From NCBI GenBank assembly GCA_964546935.1, contig CAZJLJ010000008.1:13583-77582 (forward strand): 64,000 nt of DNA, given 5' to 3'. Positions 9,022 through 17,724 of this stretch are shown piece after piece. Position 1 is the stretch's first letter; each line of letters starts with the position of its first letter. Origin of the DNA: JALYTY01 sp964546935. GTDB taxonomy: Bacteria; Vulcanimicrobiota; Vulcanimicrobiia; Vulcanimicrobiales; Vulcanimicrobiaceae. The position numbers were made by a program, and so were the translations under genes. The notes under the pieces were generated by a model. It was not told where the DNA came from, did no database searches, and saw only the letters and a list, made by a program, of their open reading frames with translations.

Positions 9022-10265
9022 CCATTGTTTTAGATCTCGTGCTGCTCGCCGTCGGAATGATCGCCGGTGGGCTCGTCATCTTTTTTGCGCAACGCGCCCG
9101 CGTCGTTCAGCTGGAAGAACGGTTGAACGCAGAACGCGTGCGGGCCGATGATGCGCAAAATCGCCAGCAACATGCTATCGAAGCGCTCCTAGAGCGAGCG
9201 AAGAACGATTTGCGTGAAACGACCGCCTCGCGCGCAACCGAACGGGTCGGCGAAATCGTGGCGCCGATCGCGCAAAAGCTCACCGAATTCGATCGTTTGG
9301 TTCGCGAGATCGAAAACAAACGCAACGAAGACACCGGCAACCTCAAAGCGCAGATCGAGAATCTGCTTACACGTGCAGATAAGATAGAATCCGCGGCGGT
9401 CGCGTTGTCGAATCAGACCTCGACGCTCGTCACGGCACTGAAGAGCCCCTCGACCCGCGGAAAATGGGGAGAAATTCAGCTTCGCAACGTCGTGGAAAAA
9501 GCCGGCATGCTTTCCTACTGCGACTTCGCGGAACAGCAAACAATCGCCGTTGAAGGCGGCCGCGCGCGTCCCGATATGACGATCAATCTCCCCGGCGATC
9601 GCAAAGTGTTTGTCGACGCGAAGGCTCCGACCGATGCGTTGCAGGCAGCGTTCGAAGCAGTGGACGAGAATGCACGCAAAGAGCTCGTTCGCCGTCATGC
9701 TAAAGCACTGCAAGACCATATCGACGCGCTCGCCAAGCGAAGTTACCACACGACCGAAGGTTCCGCGGACTTCGTTATCATGTTCGTGCCCGGCGAAGCG
9801 TTCCTCAGTGCGGCGTGTAACGAGAACCCGATGCTTATCGAGTACGCGCTGGACAAAGGCGTTCTCGTGACCGGCCCCCTTGCGCTGATCAGCTTGTTGC
9901 GTTCGTTCGCGATGGGCTGGCAGGCCGTGAAACAAGAAGAGAATGCGAAGCGCATCGCGACGCTTGGACGAGAACTCTACGAACGTGCTACTCGCTTTGC
10001 GGACCGCCTTGTCAATTTAGGCCGCCACTTGGAACGGTCGGTCGGTGCGTTTAACGACGCAGTGGGAACGTACGAGTCACGGCTGCTTCCCCAAGGACGA
10101 AAATTAAAAGATGAAGCCGCACTCGCTTCCGAAGATATGCCCGAAGTGAACGTCATCGATATTGTCCCGCGAGCTATCACGGCCCTCGAAACGGAGCCTC
10201 GCGACAAACGTTCGAAACGCATGCCGGCCGCGCCTCAACTGTTTCAAAACGACGAAGCGGGTTAG
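9018..10265 (+). CDS. rmuC: DNA recombination protein RmuC
   Basis: A 415-residue protein with an N-terminal membrane helix (about 5-25), a long coiled coil (about 30-130) and the RmuC nuclease-like domain (about 150-370) containing STRGKWGEIQLRNVVEKAGM, RPDMTINLPGDRKVFVDAK and VIMFVPGEAFLSAA. RmuC proteins limit inversions and recombination at repeats; the biochemical role is poorly defined. It begins at GTG 9018 overlapping the hydrolase stop (GTGA), and the next gene starts immediately after its stop, so the three form one operon. Confidence 0.93.
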   Translation: MTIVLDLVLLAVGMIAGGLVIFFAQRARVVQLEERLNAERVRADDAQNRQQHAIEALLERAKNDLRETTASRATERVGEIVAPIAQKLTEFDRLVREIENKRNEDTGNLKAQIENLLTRADKIESAAVALSNQTSTLVTALKSPSTRGKWGEIQLRNVVEKAGMLSYCDFAEQQTIAVEGGRARPDMTINLPGDRKVFVDAKAPTDALQAAFEAVDENARKELVRRHAKALQDHIDALAKRSYHTTEGSADFVIMFVPGEAFLSAACNENPMLIEYALDKGVLVTGPLALISLLRSFAMGWQAVKQEENAKRIATLGRELYERATRFADRLVNLGRHLERSVGAFNDAVGTYESRLLPQGRKLKDEAALASEDMPEVNVIDIVPRAITALETEPRDKRSKRMPAAPQLFQNDEAG

Positions 10266-10712
10266 GTGCCGCAGGTTCGCGGATTCTTTCTGATTGTTTT
10301 CCTTGTGCCGGCGCTCTCGTCGTGCTTCACGGGAACGCGGCAGCGCGCGGCGGATTATGAAACTTTGAATCGGCTCACTTTCAAACCGCCGAAGGGTTGG
10401 GTTGCGACGAGCGCTCCGCTGGAAATTCGAATGTGGACTGCGGCGGATCGCAAGTCTTCTATCGCAATCTTTCGCAACACGAACGTGCGCGTAGTTGATA
10501 AGCCACCGCTGCGCAAGAACGTCCACATAAGCATTTGCGGACATCAGCCTGCCATTTACTACCAGCAAACGAACGCCGCGAACGGCATGCACTCTCACGG
10601 CGTTGAAACGATTTACAACGATAACGAGATCACGTCGTTGTACGTGTTTCCCGCGCAAGCGACGCCCGATCCGGCGGCCGAGAAAGCACTCCTTGGCCTT
10701 TGTCTGCGTTAG
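10266..10712 (+). CDS. Hypothetical lipoprotein
   Basis: A 148-residue protein whose GTG start follows the rmuC stop with no gap. The N-terminus GFFLIVFLVPALSSC is a lipoprotein signal with lipobox LSSC. The mature part contains FKPPKGWVAT and FVFP-like beta segments and no recognised domain. Its 3' end overlaps the convergent anti-sigma gene by 4 bp. Function unknown. Confidence 0.65.
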   Translation: MPQVRGFFLIVFLVPALSSCFTGTRQRAADYETLNRLTFKPPKGWVATSAPLEIRMWTAADRKSSIAIFRNTNVRVVDKPPLRKNVHISICGHQPAIYYQQTNAANGMHSHGVETIYNDNEITSLYVFPAQATPDPAAEKALLGLCLR

Positions 10713-11335
10713 CGCAAACGGGCAGTTTCCACTAGCTCGTTGCCCTCACGCAGCCGAAGCGTATCAGCCTGGGCCGTGTCGCGCACGAACAGTTCGCTTG
10801 CGGCTCCCGTGGGCTGCGTAGTCCCGAGCGTGTGCGTCGACGAACCGCGCAATGCATCCACTTCGAAGCGATGATTCCCTTGAACGATGACGTAGAGCCA
10901 CGAATGGTCGCGTGCGTAAATCACTTTCGCGGGCGGAGCGTTCGCGGCTGTCCCGGTAAACTGCGCGTGGTTGAAGTGGCTGTTGATCATCGCGACCGAC
11001 GCAACATCGTGCATGCGATTGACTTGCTCGCGTTCGACCAATAACGGAATCGACGGCAGCAAGCCGAGGACGAAAGCGGCCGCGACCGCGAGCCATGGAA
11101 CGAAGGAAACGCGCGAGCGTTCACGAGTGAAGCGAATGGAACGGTCGAGCGTGAATGGCGTGGCCACCGGCCGCGTTCCTTGCTCGAGTTGCAGCACGGT
11201 TTCCTCGGCTTCGCCGACGAGCCGCCGGCATTCGCCGCACGTCGCCAAGTGTTCGTCGATCTGCTCGCGCTCTTGCGGCGAAAGCAATCCCACCGCGTAG
11301 AGCTCGGCGGATTCGCCGACGTGAAAGTCACGCAT
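10709..11335 (-). CDS. Anti-sigma factor, zinc-finger type with one membrane helix
   Basis: A 208-residue membrane protein with an N-terminal ZAS-type zinc finger (His29, Cys33, Cys36 in HLATCGEC), which binds the cognate ECF sigma factor, one transmembrane segment near residues 78-100 and an extracytoplasmic domain of the RskA kind (APPAKVIYARDHSWLYVIV, TLGTTQPTG). Its ATG overlaps the end of the sigma factor gene by 8 bp, the usual arrangement of a sigma/anti-sigma pair. The outside signal is unknown; upstream peroxiredoxin and cupredoxin genes suggest oxidative or metal stress. Confidence 0.88.
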   Translation of the reverse strand: MRDFHVGESAELYAVGLLSPQEREQIDEHLATCGECRRLVGEAEETVLQLEQGTRPVATPFTLDRSIRFTRERSRVSFVPWLAVAAAFVLGLLPSIPLLVEREQVNRMHDVASVAMINSHFNHAQFTGTAANAPPAKVIYARDHSWLYVIVQGNHRFEVDALRGSSTHTLGTTQPTGAASELFVRDTAQADTLRLREGNELVETARLR

Positions 11336-11861
11336 CGGCGGCCTCCTCGTTCTTCAAGGTTTTGCGCAGCGCGCGTAGAGCAGCCGACAGATGGCTCTTG
11401 ACGGTTCCCAACGGTTTTCCCATTGCGGCCGCAGTTTCGACGAGCGTCATCGAACGAAAGTACGCGTACTCGATCGTCTGCTTCTGCAGCGGTGTGAGTT
11501 CGTTAACCGCGCACGCGATGCGCCGGCTCTCGATGGGATCGCTTTCCTCAATGTACTCCTCTTCCGGAATCATCTTTCGCTGCAATTCGTTTTGACGCGT
11601 CGCGTCTCGTAATCTGGTGAGAGCATCGTTGCGCACGCACACCACGAGAAACGCTTCGAGCGATCCGCGGTCGGGCGTATAGGCGCTTCCGCGTTGCCAT
11701 AGCCGCATCAGGACCTCTTGCACGCAGTCTTGCGCCCACGGGTGGCTACGCAAGATTCTAAGCGCGGTAGCATAGAGGCGCTCGCCGAAACGGGCATAGG
11801 CCGTTTCGTACGCACTGGCTTCGCGTCGCGCAAACGCGCGCTCGAGCGCCTCGTCGCGCAC
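11328..11861 (-). CDS. ECF-type RNA polymerase sigma factor
   Basis: Region 2 (AYARFGERLYATALRILRSHPWAQDCVQEVLMRLWQ) and region 4 (ELTPLQKQTIEYAYFRSMTLVETAAAMGKPLGTVKSHLSAA) of an ECF sigma factor are both clear, in about 177 residues. The GTG at 11861 is preferred because it begins one base after the stop of the phosphoesterase gene and fits the family length; an ATG at 11948 would add 29 residues overlapping that gene. The following gene encodes its anti-sigma factor. Confidence 0.9.
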   Translation of the reverse strand: MRDEALERAFARREASAYETAYARFGERLYATALRILRSHPWAQDCVQEVLMRLWQRGSAYTPDRGSLEAFLVVCVRNDALTRLRDATRQNELQRKMIPEEEYIEESDPIESRRIACAVNELTPLQKQTIEYAYFRSMTLVETAAAMGKPLGTVKSHLSAALRALRKTLKNEEAADA

Positions 11862-11862
11862 G

Positions 11863-12750
11863 CTAGCCGAGCGGTTTGTCCTCGATCCGAGCGTCGCCAA
11901 CGTCAAGTTGCACCGTCCGATACCCAATAGCGCGCAGCAGATCGTCATGGGGAAGTGTCACCGGACCTGGTTTCGGCGCCGTCCCCGGCTTTGGCTGCGG
12001 ATAAGCCGTCGACGCCGCGCTCGCGAAGTTGATGTGGCCTTCGGAATGCGTGACGATCTGGTGGATATGTCCGTTTAGGACCGTTACTTTATCAAACTTC
12101 TGCAGCAGTGCCAGCGCCTTCGTGCCGTCTTCGGTCGTCCAGCCCCACTGGGTGAAGAGCGCGTAGAGCGGCACGTGCGTGAAAACAACGACCGGCGTCG
12201 TTTTGGAAACGCCGTCGAGATCCTTACGCAGCCAATCGAGCTGATCGTTCCCCAATAAGCCCAGCTTCTCGAAGTTGAACACGTTCAGGAGCGTTACGTA
12301 GTGGATGCCGCCGGCATTCCAAGAGGACCATCCGCCCGGAGTGGATTGCGGGATTTTGAAGTTTGAAAGGTACGTTTTAAAATCGTTTCCCACCACGTCA
12401 TGTTCGCCCGGCAATGCAATTAACGGCGCCTTGAGTTGGCTCAAAATGGTTTTGGCGTCGTCGAATTGCTTCGGCGTCGATAGATGCGTGATATCGCCGG
12501 TGTGTACGACGAATTTCGGTTGGACCGGCATCGCATTGATGCGGTCGACGGCCATCTTAAGCGTCGCAGCGACGTCGCTGTTCGCAGCTTGGTGGAAGCC
12601 GATGTGACTGTCCGAGATTTGAACGAACTCGATAGTATCGTTCATTTCGGCGCCGACGGCTGTTCCCATCAATAGCCCCGACGCGGAAGCCGCATAGGCA
12701 ATACCGGCCCCGGTCCAAGCGACGTGCTGTAGGAAATCGGTACGTTTCAT
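11863..12750 (-). CDS. Exported calcineurin-like metallophosphoesterase
   Basis: A 295-residue phosphoesterase. ATG 12750 is chosen: it has AAAGGAT upstream, overlaps the cupredoxin stop as ATGA, and begins a signal-like N-terminus (MKRTDFLQHVAWTGAGIAY). Dimetal motifs in order: SDSHIG, HTGDITH, PGEHD, FTHVPLY and NGHIHQ. The third motif is normally GNHD; here Asn is Glu, which would change one metal ligand and may mark a subfamily or altered activity. It is embedded in the cupredoxin/ECF sigma operon. Confidence 0.85.
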   Translation of the reverse strand: MKRTDFLQHVAWTGAGIAYAASASGLLMGTAVGAEMNDTIEFVQISDSHIGFHQAANSDVAATLKMAVDRINAMPVQPKFVVHTGDITHLSTPKQFDDAKTILSQLKAPLIALPGEHDVVGNDFKTYLSNFKIPQSTPGGWSSWNAGGIHYVTLLNVFNFEKLGLLGNDQLDWLRKDLDGVSKTTPVVVFTHVPLYALFTQWGWTTEDGTKALALLQKFDKVTVLNGHIHQIVTHSEGHINFASAASTAYPQPKPGTAPKPGPVTLPHDDLLRAIGYRTVQLDVGDARIEDKPLG

Positions 12751-13076
12751 CGCGTTGATCCTTTCACGACGACGGTGCCCTTCATGAACGGATGCAACTC
12801 GCAGAAATAACGGTACGTCCCGGCCTTTTTGAACGTATATTGCCAACGGCCGTTCGTATCGAGACCTTTTGAATCGAACCAGTTATTGGTTGAAGTTACC
12901 GTATGGGCGTCATCGTCGTCGTTCACGAACAACACGGTCTCGCCGGAATGAACGGTGATCGATGCCGGGTTGTAGGCGTCGTCTTTGATGTGCACTGTTG
13001 CCACCGGCTGCGAAGCCGGCGACGGCGCCGGAATGCCCGCGAGAAGCATTGCGGATAAGAGCATGAGCGTCTTCAT
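12747..13076 (-). CDS. Cupredoxin (plastocyanin/amicyanin-like), exported
   Basis: A 109-residue blue-copper domain with a signal peptide (MKTLMLLSAMLLAGIPAPSPA). The type 1 copper ligands are His58 (DAHTV), Cys92, His95 and Met98 (CELHPFM), in the typical spacing of plastocyanin and amicyanin. Likely a periplasmic electron carrier or copper binder. The stop overlaps the phosphoesterase start by 4 bp, so the two are translationally coupled. Confidence 0.88.
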   Translation of the reverse strand: MKTLMLLSAMLLAGIPAPSPASQPVATVHIKDDAYNPASITVHSGETVLFVNDDDDAHTVTSTNNWFDSKGLDTNGRWQYTFKKAGTYRYFCELHPFMKGTVVVKGSTR

Positions 13077-13113
13077 GCCTTATCTATGCGTAGCTATGGG
13101 TTTCGGTTCGGTC

Positions 13114-13947
13114 TTAGGGCGTGACGGTTCGCTCCCGGGTGGAACTCACCGTGAAAATGTGGCCGTCGGCATACTCCGCGCGCACGACCACGAAGCCGGC
13201 GAGGCGCGCTTGAAGATACGGCAGCGCCGGCGAAGTGAGCTGCTCCTGCACGCAATTGTCCGTGCGCGGATCCGTCTCGCTCTGCAGCTCACTCAGGGTT
13301 CCATATCCTTGGATGGTAGCGTTCTGCGGAAATTGGCCGCGACGGTCCAGCATCAGATCGCCAAGCCGCTGTCCATCGGCGCTGAAGAATAAGAAATCCA
13401 CCATCACTCGGGTGGCCGGTGAGCGCGCGAGGTTCTTGAACGTGACGCAGGCGACCGCGCCGGTGCCGTCGCCGCTAACCGCCACGAAACTCCCGAGGAT
13501 TTCCGTGTTGCCCTGAAGCTCGCGGCTGTATGCACCGCGCGCAATAGGTAAAGCTCGCCAGGCGTTCGGCGGTGCCGACGGAGCGGGCGAGAGCAGACGA
13601 TACATGTGACCGATCTGGTCGTCCGTCGCGCCTCTTGCGTAAAGTTCCGATCGTCCCTTGCCTTGCAGCCACGCCAAAACGGCTCGTTTGTCGAGCTTGG
13701 GCAGCGCGAGAATATCTTCTTCGGTTTGATCGGGCTGCGAGGGCGGCGAAACCGGCGGGTAAAGCGGATCGCTATTGGCCCACCGGAAGAGTTTGCGAAA
13801 CTCGTTGTCCGAGAGCGTCCGCATTTCGTTCAGGACGCTTACGAGAGCCGCGTCCGGAGTTGCGACGGCGGCGGCGTGCGTGGGCAGGGTGAAGAATGCG
13901 CTCGCTGCCAGCGCAAAGGCGCTGATTGCGAGCGCAATCCGTTTCAC
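13114..13947 (-). CDS. Hypothetical exported protein
   Basis: A 277-residue protein with a clear signal peptide (MKRIALAISAFALAASAFF...THAAA). The middle part contains a predicted helical segment (LSDNEFRKLFRWANSDPLYPPV) and the C-terminal half looks like a beta-sandwich (VAVSGDGTGAVACVTFKNLA...VMVDFLFFSADGQRLGDLML). No family recognised. GTG start overlaps the peroxiredoxin stop by 4 bp (GTGA); 37 bp separate it from the cupredoxin gene downstream. Confidence 0.7.
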   Translation of the reverse strand: MKRIALAISAFALAASAFFTLPTHAAAVATPDAALVSVLNEMRTLSDNEFRKLFRWANSDPLYPPVSPPSQPDQTEEDILALPKLDKRAVLAWLQGKGRSELYARGATDDQIGHMYRLLSPAPSAPPNAWRALPIARGAYSRELQGNTEILGSFVAVSGDGTGAVACVTFKNLARSPATRVMVDFLFFSADGQRLGDLMLDRRGQFPQNATIQGYGTLSELQSETDPRTDNCVQEQLTSPALPYLQARLAGFVVVRAEYADGHIFTVSSTRERTVTP

Positions 13948-14486
13948 TGCTTCTGCTTATCTTTCCAGGCTTTCAATGCGGAGAGCGTGTTTTCGACGTG
14001 CTTGTCCGGTTCGAGATCCGTATAGCTGTAGATAATCGTCCCATCGGGTGCGATTACATACGAAGTGCGATTCGCATACTGCGGAGCTTTGGCCAACACG
14101 GCGTCGTACGCTTTTTCAACCGTTTGATCGGTATCCGCGGCCACTGCAAATTTGCTACGGCACTCGCTCACAGAGAATTTCTGAAGTTTATCGATCGGAT
14201 CGTGCGAAACACCGATGACCGTAGCGCCGAGCGCCTTGTACTGGTCGATTGCGTCGGCAAATTCATGCGCTTCGACGGTGCAGCCGGAAGTAAATGCAGC
14301 CGGGTAAAAATACAAAACCACGGGACCTTTCTTCAGTGCATCTACTAGTGAGAAACTGAAGACCTTGCCGCCCTGTGACGCTTGAAGTGTGAAATCCGGA
14401 GCTTTCGCGCCGTTCTCTAACGCCGCAACGGCCGGGGCAACGGCAAGAGCAGCAAGAGCAAGCGCACCGAGAATACGACGAACCAT
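13944..14486 (-). CDS. Exported peroxiredoxin, BCP/PrxQ-like
   Basis: A 180-residue thiol peroxidase of the AhpC/TSA type. The peroxidatic Cys69 lies in YPAAFTSGCTVEAHEF; a second Cys109 in SECRSKF may resolve it. The N-terminus MVRRILGALALAALAVAPAVA is a signal peptide, so it acts outside the cytoplasm, unlike most BCP proteins. Strong AAGGAG ribosome site. It is first in a minus-strand run leading through the secreted unknown protein to cupredoxin, phosphoesterase and ECF sigma factor, which suggests a redox-stress regulon. Confidence 0.88.
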   Translation of the reverse strand: MVRRILGALALAALAVAPAVAALENGAKAPDFTLQASQGGKVFSFSLVDALKKGPVVLYFYPAAFTSGCTVEAHEFADAIDQYKALGATVIGVSHDPIDKLQKFSVSECRSKFAVAADTDQTVEKAYDAVLAKAPQYANRTSYVIAPDGTIIYSYTDLEPDKHVENTLSALKAWKDKQKQ

Positions 14487-14539
14487 GGGCTCTCCTTACA
14501 AAGCAAGCGATTTGACTATAACATAGAGAACACGCGGCT

Positions 14540-15709
14540 ATGATAAAACGGTGCGCTGAGTTCGACGGCGAGATCGATCTCGCAACGCTTCGGAGACGAA
14601 CTAGCGAAAAATGGCTGCATTACCCGGCGGACGTTCTGCCGCTATTCGTTGCCGAAACCGACTTTCCAACCCCGCCGGCGATTGCCCGCGCACTTCGCGA
14701 AGCGATTGAACTCGGGGATCTCGGCTACGCCCATCCACGCAACGCTCTCGGCCAAGCCTACTCCACCTTCTCGCGGGAGTACTACGGTCACGAACCCGAT
14801 CCAAACGGAATCCTTGCCGTTCCGGAAGTCATGGTTGGCGCGGCGGAGATCTTACGCGCGATAACCGGCCCGAACGATTCGATTGTAATCAATCCGCCGG
14901 TCTACCCGCCGTTTTTCTCGACCATCGCCGAGGTGAAGCGTCCCATCGTTGAAGTTCCGCTGTTGCGCAGCGACCGCGGCGAATATTCCATGAATTTCAT
15001 CGCGATTGAAAAAGCTTTCGAAGCGGGGGCGCGCGTCTTTCTTTATTGCAACCCGCACAATCCCGTTGGCCGCGTCGCATCGCGTGAGGAAGTGATGCGC
15101 GTCGCCGAGTTGGCTGCACGCTACGATGTCGCCGTTCTTGCAGATGAAATCCATGCACCGCTGGTGTTGTCCGGCGCAGTTCATACACCGTTCGAAAGCG
15201 CCGTTGCCGAAACGGGCGTTAAGGCCATCACGCTAACATCTGCGTCGAAAGGCTGGAATATCGCGGGTTTGAAGTGCGCGCTCGCGGTAACGTCATCGGA
15301 TTGGGGACGCTCGGTTTTCAAACGGCTGCCAAGCGTCATTACGGAACGCGCCGGGATTCTTGGCATGATCGCTACGATTGCAGCATTCGCGCAGGACGTT
15401 CCGTTTCTCGAACGCGTGAAGAAACATCTCGACGCGCAACGCCACACGCTTCGCGCGCTGCTCGATGATTGCGGGCTGCAAAAAATCGGCTACACGCCGC
15501 CGCCGGCAAGTTTTCTCGCGTGGCTCGACTGTCGCGAGTTAAATCTCGGCCCGAATCCATCAGGCGCCTTCCTCAAACGCGGCAAAGTCGCATTCGTTCC
15601 CGGACTCGCCTTCGGCGCCCAAGGCGCCGGCTTCGTCCGCCTCAACTTCGCAACTTCTACCGAAATCCTCGAAGAAGCAGTTCGCCGGATGAGTTCGGTG
15701 TTGGAATAA
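14540..15709 (+). CDS. patB: PatB/MalY-family PLP-dependent C-S lyase
   Basis: A 389-residue fold-type I PLP enzyme of the MalY/PatB branch (cystathionine beta-lyase activity). Family features: WLHYPADVLPLFVAETDFPTPP at the N-terminus, NPPVYPPFF, YCNPHNPVGRV, Asp202 in ADEIHAPLVL, and the Schiff-base Lys237 in SASKGWNIAGLK. Expected to release pyruvate, ammonia and a thiol from cystathionine or related cysteine conjugates. It is divergent from the peroxiredoxin operon; the 53-bp gap between them contains TTGACTATAAC. Confidence 0.88.
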   Translation: MIKRCAEFDGEIDLATLRRRTSEKWLHYPADVLPLFVAETDFPTPPAIARALREAIELGDLGYAHPRNALGQAYSTFSREYYGHEPDPNGILAVPEVMVGAAEILRAITGPNDSIVINPPVYPPFFSTIAEVKRPIVEVPLLRSDRGEYSMNFIAIEKAFEAGARVFLYCNPHNPVGRVASREEVMRVAELAARYDVAVLADEIHAPLVLSGAVHTPFESAVAETGVKAITLTSASKGWNIAGLKCALAVTSSDWGRSVFKRLPSVITERAGILGMIATIAAFAQDVPFLERVKKHLDAQRHTLRALLDDCGLQKIGYTPPPASFLAWLDCRELNLGPNPSGAFLKRGKVAFVPGLAFGAQGAGFVRLNFATSTEILEEAVRRMSSVLE

Positions 15710-15760
15710 ACGCTTGCCATTTCCCAACAACGAGGTGCGTTAACCTCGAGCACGCTGAAT

Positions 15761-15824
15761 GGAGTTGTAACGAACCTTGGGGTGCGCGATCCTGGATTGG
15801 ATGCGCCCCGGAGTTCGTTACAAC
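15761..15824. repeat. Long imperfect inverted repeat between convergent genes
   Basis: A 12-base arm GTTGTAACGAAC (15764-15775) is repeated inverted as GTTCGTTACAAC (15813-15824); an inner pair GGGGTGCGC / GCGCCCC continues the stem towards a loop near 15790-15800. The right arm contains the stop codon of the acyl-CoA dehydrogenase gene. No T-run follows, so it is not a standard terminator, though it may block transcription from both sides. A smaller hairpin CGAGGT/ACCTCG lies at 15731-15748. Confidence 0.6.
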
Positions 15825-16966
15825 CCCATGAGGCGCGCGATAACCAACCGCTGCACCTCGTTAGTCCCCTCTCCGATTTCGTTGATCTTTTGATCGCGGT
15901 ACATACGAGAGACGGGGTACTCGTCCATGAAGCCGTAGCCGCCGTGAATCTGAACTGCTTCGTTGACGACGCGGCGTGAAACTTCGGCTGCGTAGAGTTT
16001 CGCAAGTGAGGCCGTTTGCACGTAGTCCCGGCCGTTGTCTTTCTCCCACGCGGCGCGAAGAATCATCAGTTTTGCGTGCTCGATTTCGCATAGCATGTCG
16101 ACGAGCTTGAATTGAATCGCCTGGAATTTGCTGATCGTCGATCCAAATGCCGTGCGGTCTTTCGAATACTGCAGCGCTTCGTCGTACGCGCCCATCGCAA
16201 GCCCGACCGAAAGTGCCGCTACCGAGATGCGCCCGCCGTCGAGAATCGTAAGGAACTGCTTGTAGCCCTCGCCTCGTGGTCCAAGCAAGTTCTCTTCCGG
16301 TACGGTCGCGTCGTTGAAGCTTAGCTCGCGCGTATCCGAGGCGCGCCAGCCCATCTTCTTGTACTTCTTGCTACGCGAGAAACCAGGCGTTTGCTGGTCG
16401 ACAATGATGTTCGAGATCTCCGGCCGTCCGTCCGGACGCGTGCCCGTTGCGGCCGTAATCGTCGTCCCGCCGCTCATGTCCGTGCCGGAGTTGGTGATAA
16501 AAGCTTTCGTGCCGTTGATTACCCACTGACCGTCCTTGAGCTGGGCCTTCGTTTGGACGTTGCCGGCGTCGCTGCCCGCGTTGGGCTCGGTCAGGCCGAA
16601 TCCCCACAGCATTTTTCCTTGCGCCAGGGGCACGAGGTACTTTTGCTTTTGGGCTTCCGTGCCGAATAAGAAAAAGGGTGTTGCCCCAAGCGAGACGTGT
16701 GCGGCCATCGTTATTGCGGTGGACGCATCGGCACGCGCGATTTCCATGACCGCGAGTGCATAGCTGACCGTGTCGCTGCCGGCACCACCATACTCTTCGG
16801 GGAACAGCAGTCCCATGAACCCGAGCTCGGCCATCTTCGTTACGAGTTCATAAGGGAACCGTTCTTCGCGGTCCATTTCCTCGGCACGCGGTTTCACTTC
16901 TTGTTGAGCGAACTCGCGCGCAAGGCTTTGAATCGCTTTCTGCTCGTCGGTCAAATCGAAATTCAT
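15818..16966 (-). CDS. Acyl-CoA dehydrogenase
   Basis: A 382-residue FAD enzyme for the first step of beta-oxidation or branched-chain acyl-CoA breakdown. Family blocks: FGLTEPNAGSDAGN, TKAFITNSGTDM, KKMGWRASDTRELSFNDATVPEENLLG, and the C-terminal QIHGGYGFMDEYPVSRMYRDQKINEIGEGTNEVQ, where Glu in GEGTNE is at the catalytic base position of short-chain and butyryl-type enzymes. Chain-length specificity cannot be read reliably. Its start is 47 bp from the divergent ftsE start. Confidence 0.93.
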   Translation of the reverse strand: MNFDLTDEQKAIQSLAREFAQQEVKPRAEEMDREERFPYELVTKMAELGFMGLLFPEEYGGAGSDTVSYALAVMEIARADASTAITMAAHVSLGATPFFLFGTEAQKQKYLVPLAQGKMLWGFGLTEPNAGSDAGNVQTKAQLKDGQWVINGTKAFITNSGTDMSGGTTITAATGTRPDGRPEISNIIVDQQTPGFSRSKKYKKMGWRASDTRELSFNDATVPEENLLGPRGEGYKQFLTILDGGRISVAALSVGLAMGAYDEALQYSKDRTAFGSTISKFQAIQFKLVDMLCEIEHAKLMILRAAWEKDNGRDYVQTASLAKLYAAEVSRRVVNEAVQIHGGYGFMDEYPVSRMYRDQKINEIGEGTNEVQRLVIARLMGL

Positions 16967-17013
16967 AGCCCGGAGGTATAGCTCGTGCGCCTAAGAAAAA
17001 CCCTTTTGCAGCG

Positions 17014-17724
17014 ATGATCTCTCTGCGTGGCGTCTCACTCGTATATCCCAACGGTGTGCGCGCTTTAGAAAATGTAAGCCTGGAGATCGGCAAGGGAGAC
17101 TTTGTCTTCCTCGTTGGACACTCCGGCACCGGGAAATCCAGCCTCCTCCGCCTCCTCTACCGAGAAACGACCCCGAGTTCGGGCGATATAACGGTCGACG
17201 GTATTCGCGTTGACAAATTGAAGCGCGGACGCGTTCCGGCGCTTCGCCGGCACCTTGGTGTAATTTACCAAGACTTCAAGTTGCTCAGCGACAAGACGGT
17301 ATGGGAGAACGTAGCCTTCGCAATGCAAGTCACAGGCGCGCATACGAAGGACATCATGAAGCAAGTGCCGCGTGCACTCGATTTGGTTGGACTCTCGCAC
17401 AAAAGCAGGATGTTCCCTGGCGAGCTTTCGGGCGGCGAACAACAGCGCGCCGCAATCGCGCGCGCGCTTGTGAACAATCCGAAGATCCTTTTGTGCGATG
17501 AACCGACTGGCAATCTGGATCCGTCGAACACGACGGAGATCATGGAGCTGCTGCTCCGCATCAACTTAAAGGGCACGACTGTAATCGTGGCCACACACAA
17601 CCAAGCCGTCGTAGATCGTATGCGCCGCCGCGTCGTACGAATGGAAGACGGCAAGATCGTTACGGACGAAGAACGGGGCTATTACTATCTTGGACTGGGG
17701 CAAGGTCAAGTTCTTTCTGGGTGA
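17014..17724 (+). CDS. ftsE: Cell division ATP-binding protein FtsE
   Basis: A 236-residue ABC ATPase. Walker A GHSGTGKS at 35-42, Q-loop YQDFKLL, signature LSGGEQQR at 138-145 and Walker B ILLCDEPTGNLD. The sequence RMEDGKIVTDEERGYYY at the end is of the FtsE type. FtsE with FtsX recruits and activates septal peptidoglycan hydrolases. First gene of a plus-strand run that continues to an EnvC-like M23 protein, which agrees with that role. Confidence 0.95.
   Translation: MISLRGVSLVYPNGVRALENVSLEIGKGDFVFLVGHSGTGKSSLLRLLYRETTPSSGDITVDGIRVDKLKRGRVPALRRHLGVIYQDFKLLSDKTVWENVAFAMQVTGAHTKDIMKQVPRALDLVGLSHKSRMFPGELSGGEQQRAAIARALVNNPKILLCDEPTGNLDPSNTTEIMELLLRINLKGTTVIVATHNQAVVDRMRRRVVRMEDGKIVTDEERGYYYLGLGQGQVLSG

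Noticed and set aside
15761..15824. Integron attC site
   Set aside because: The arms lack the conserved attC core triplets and no integrase or cassette array is present.
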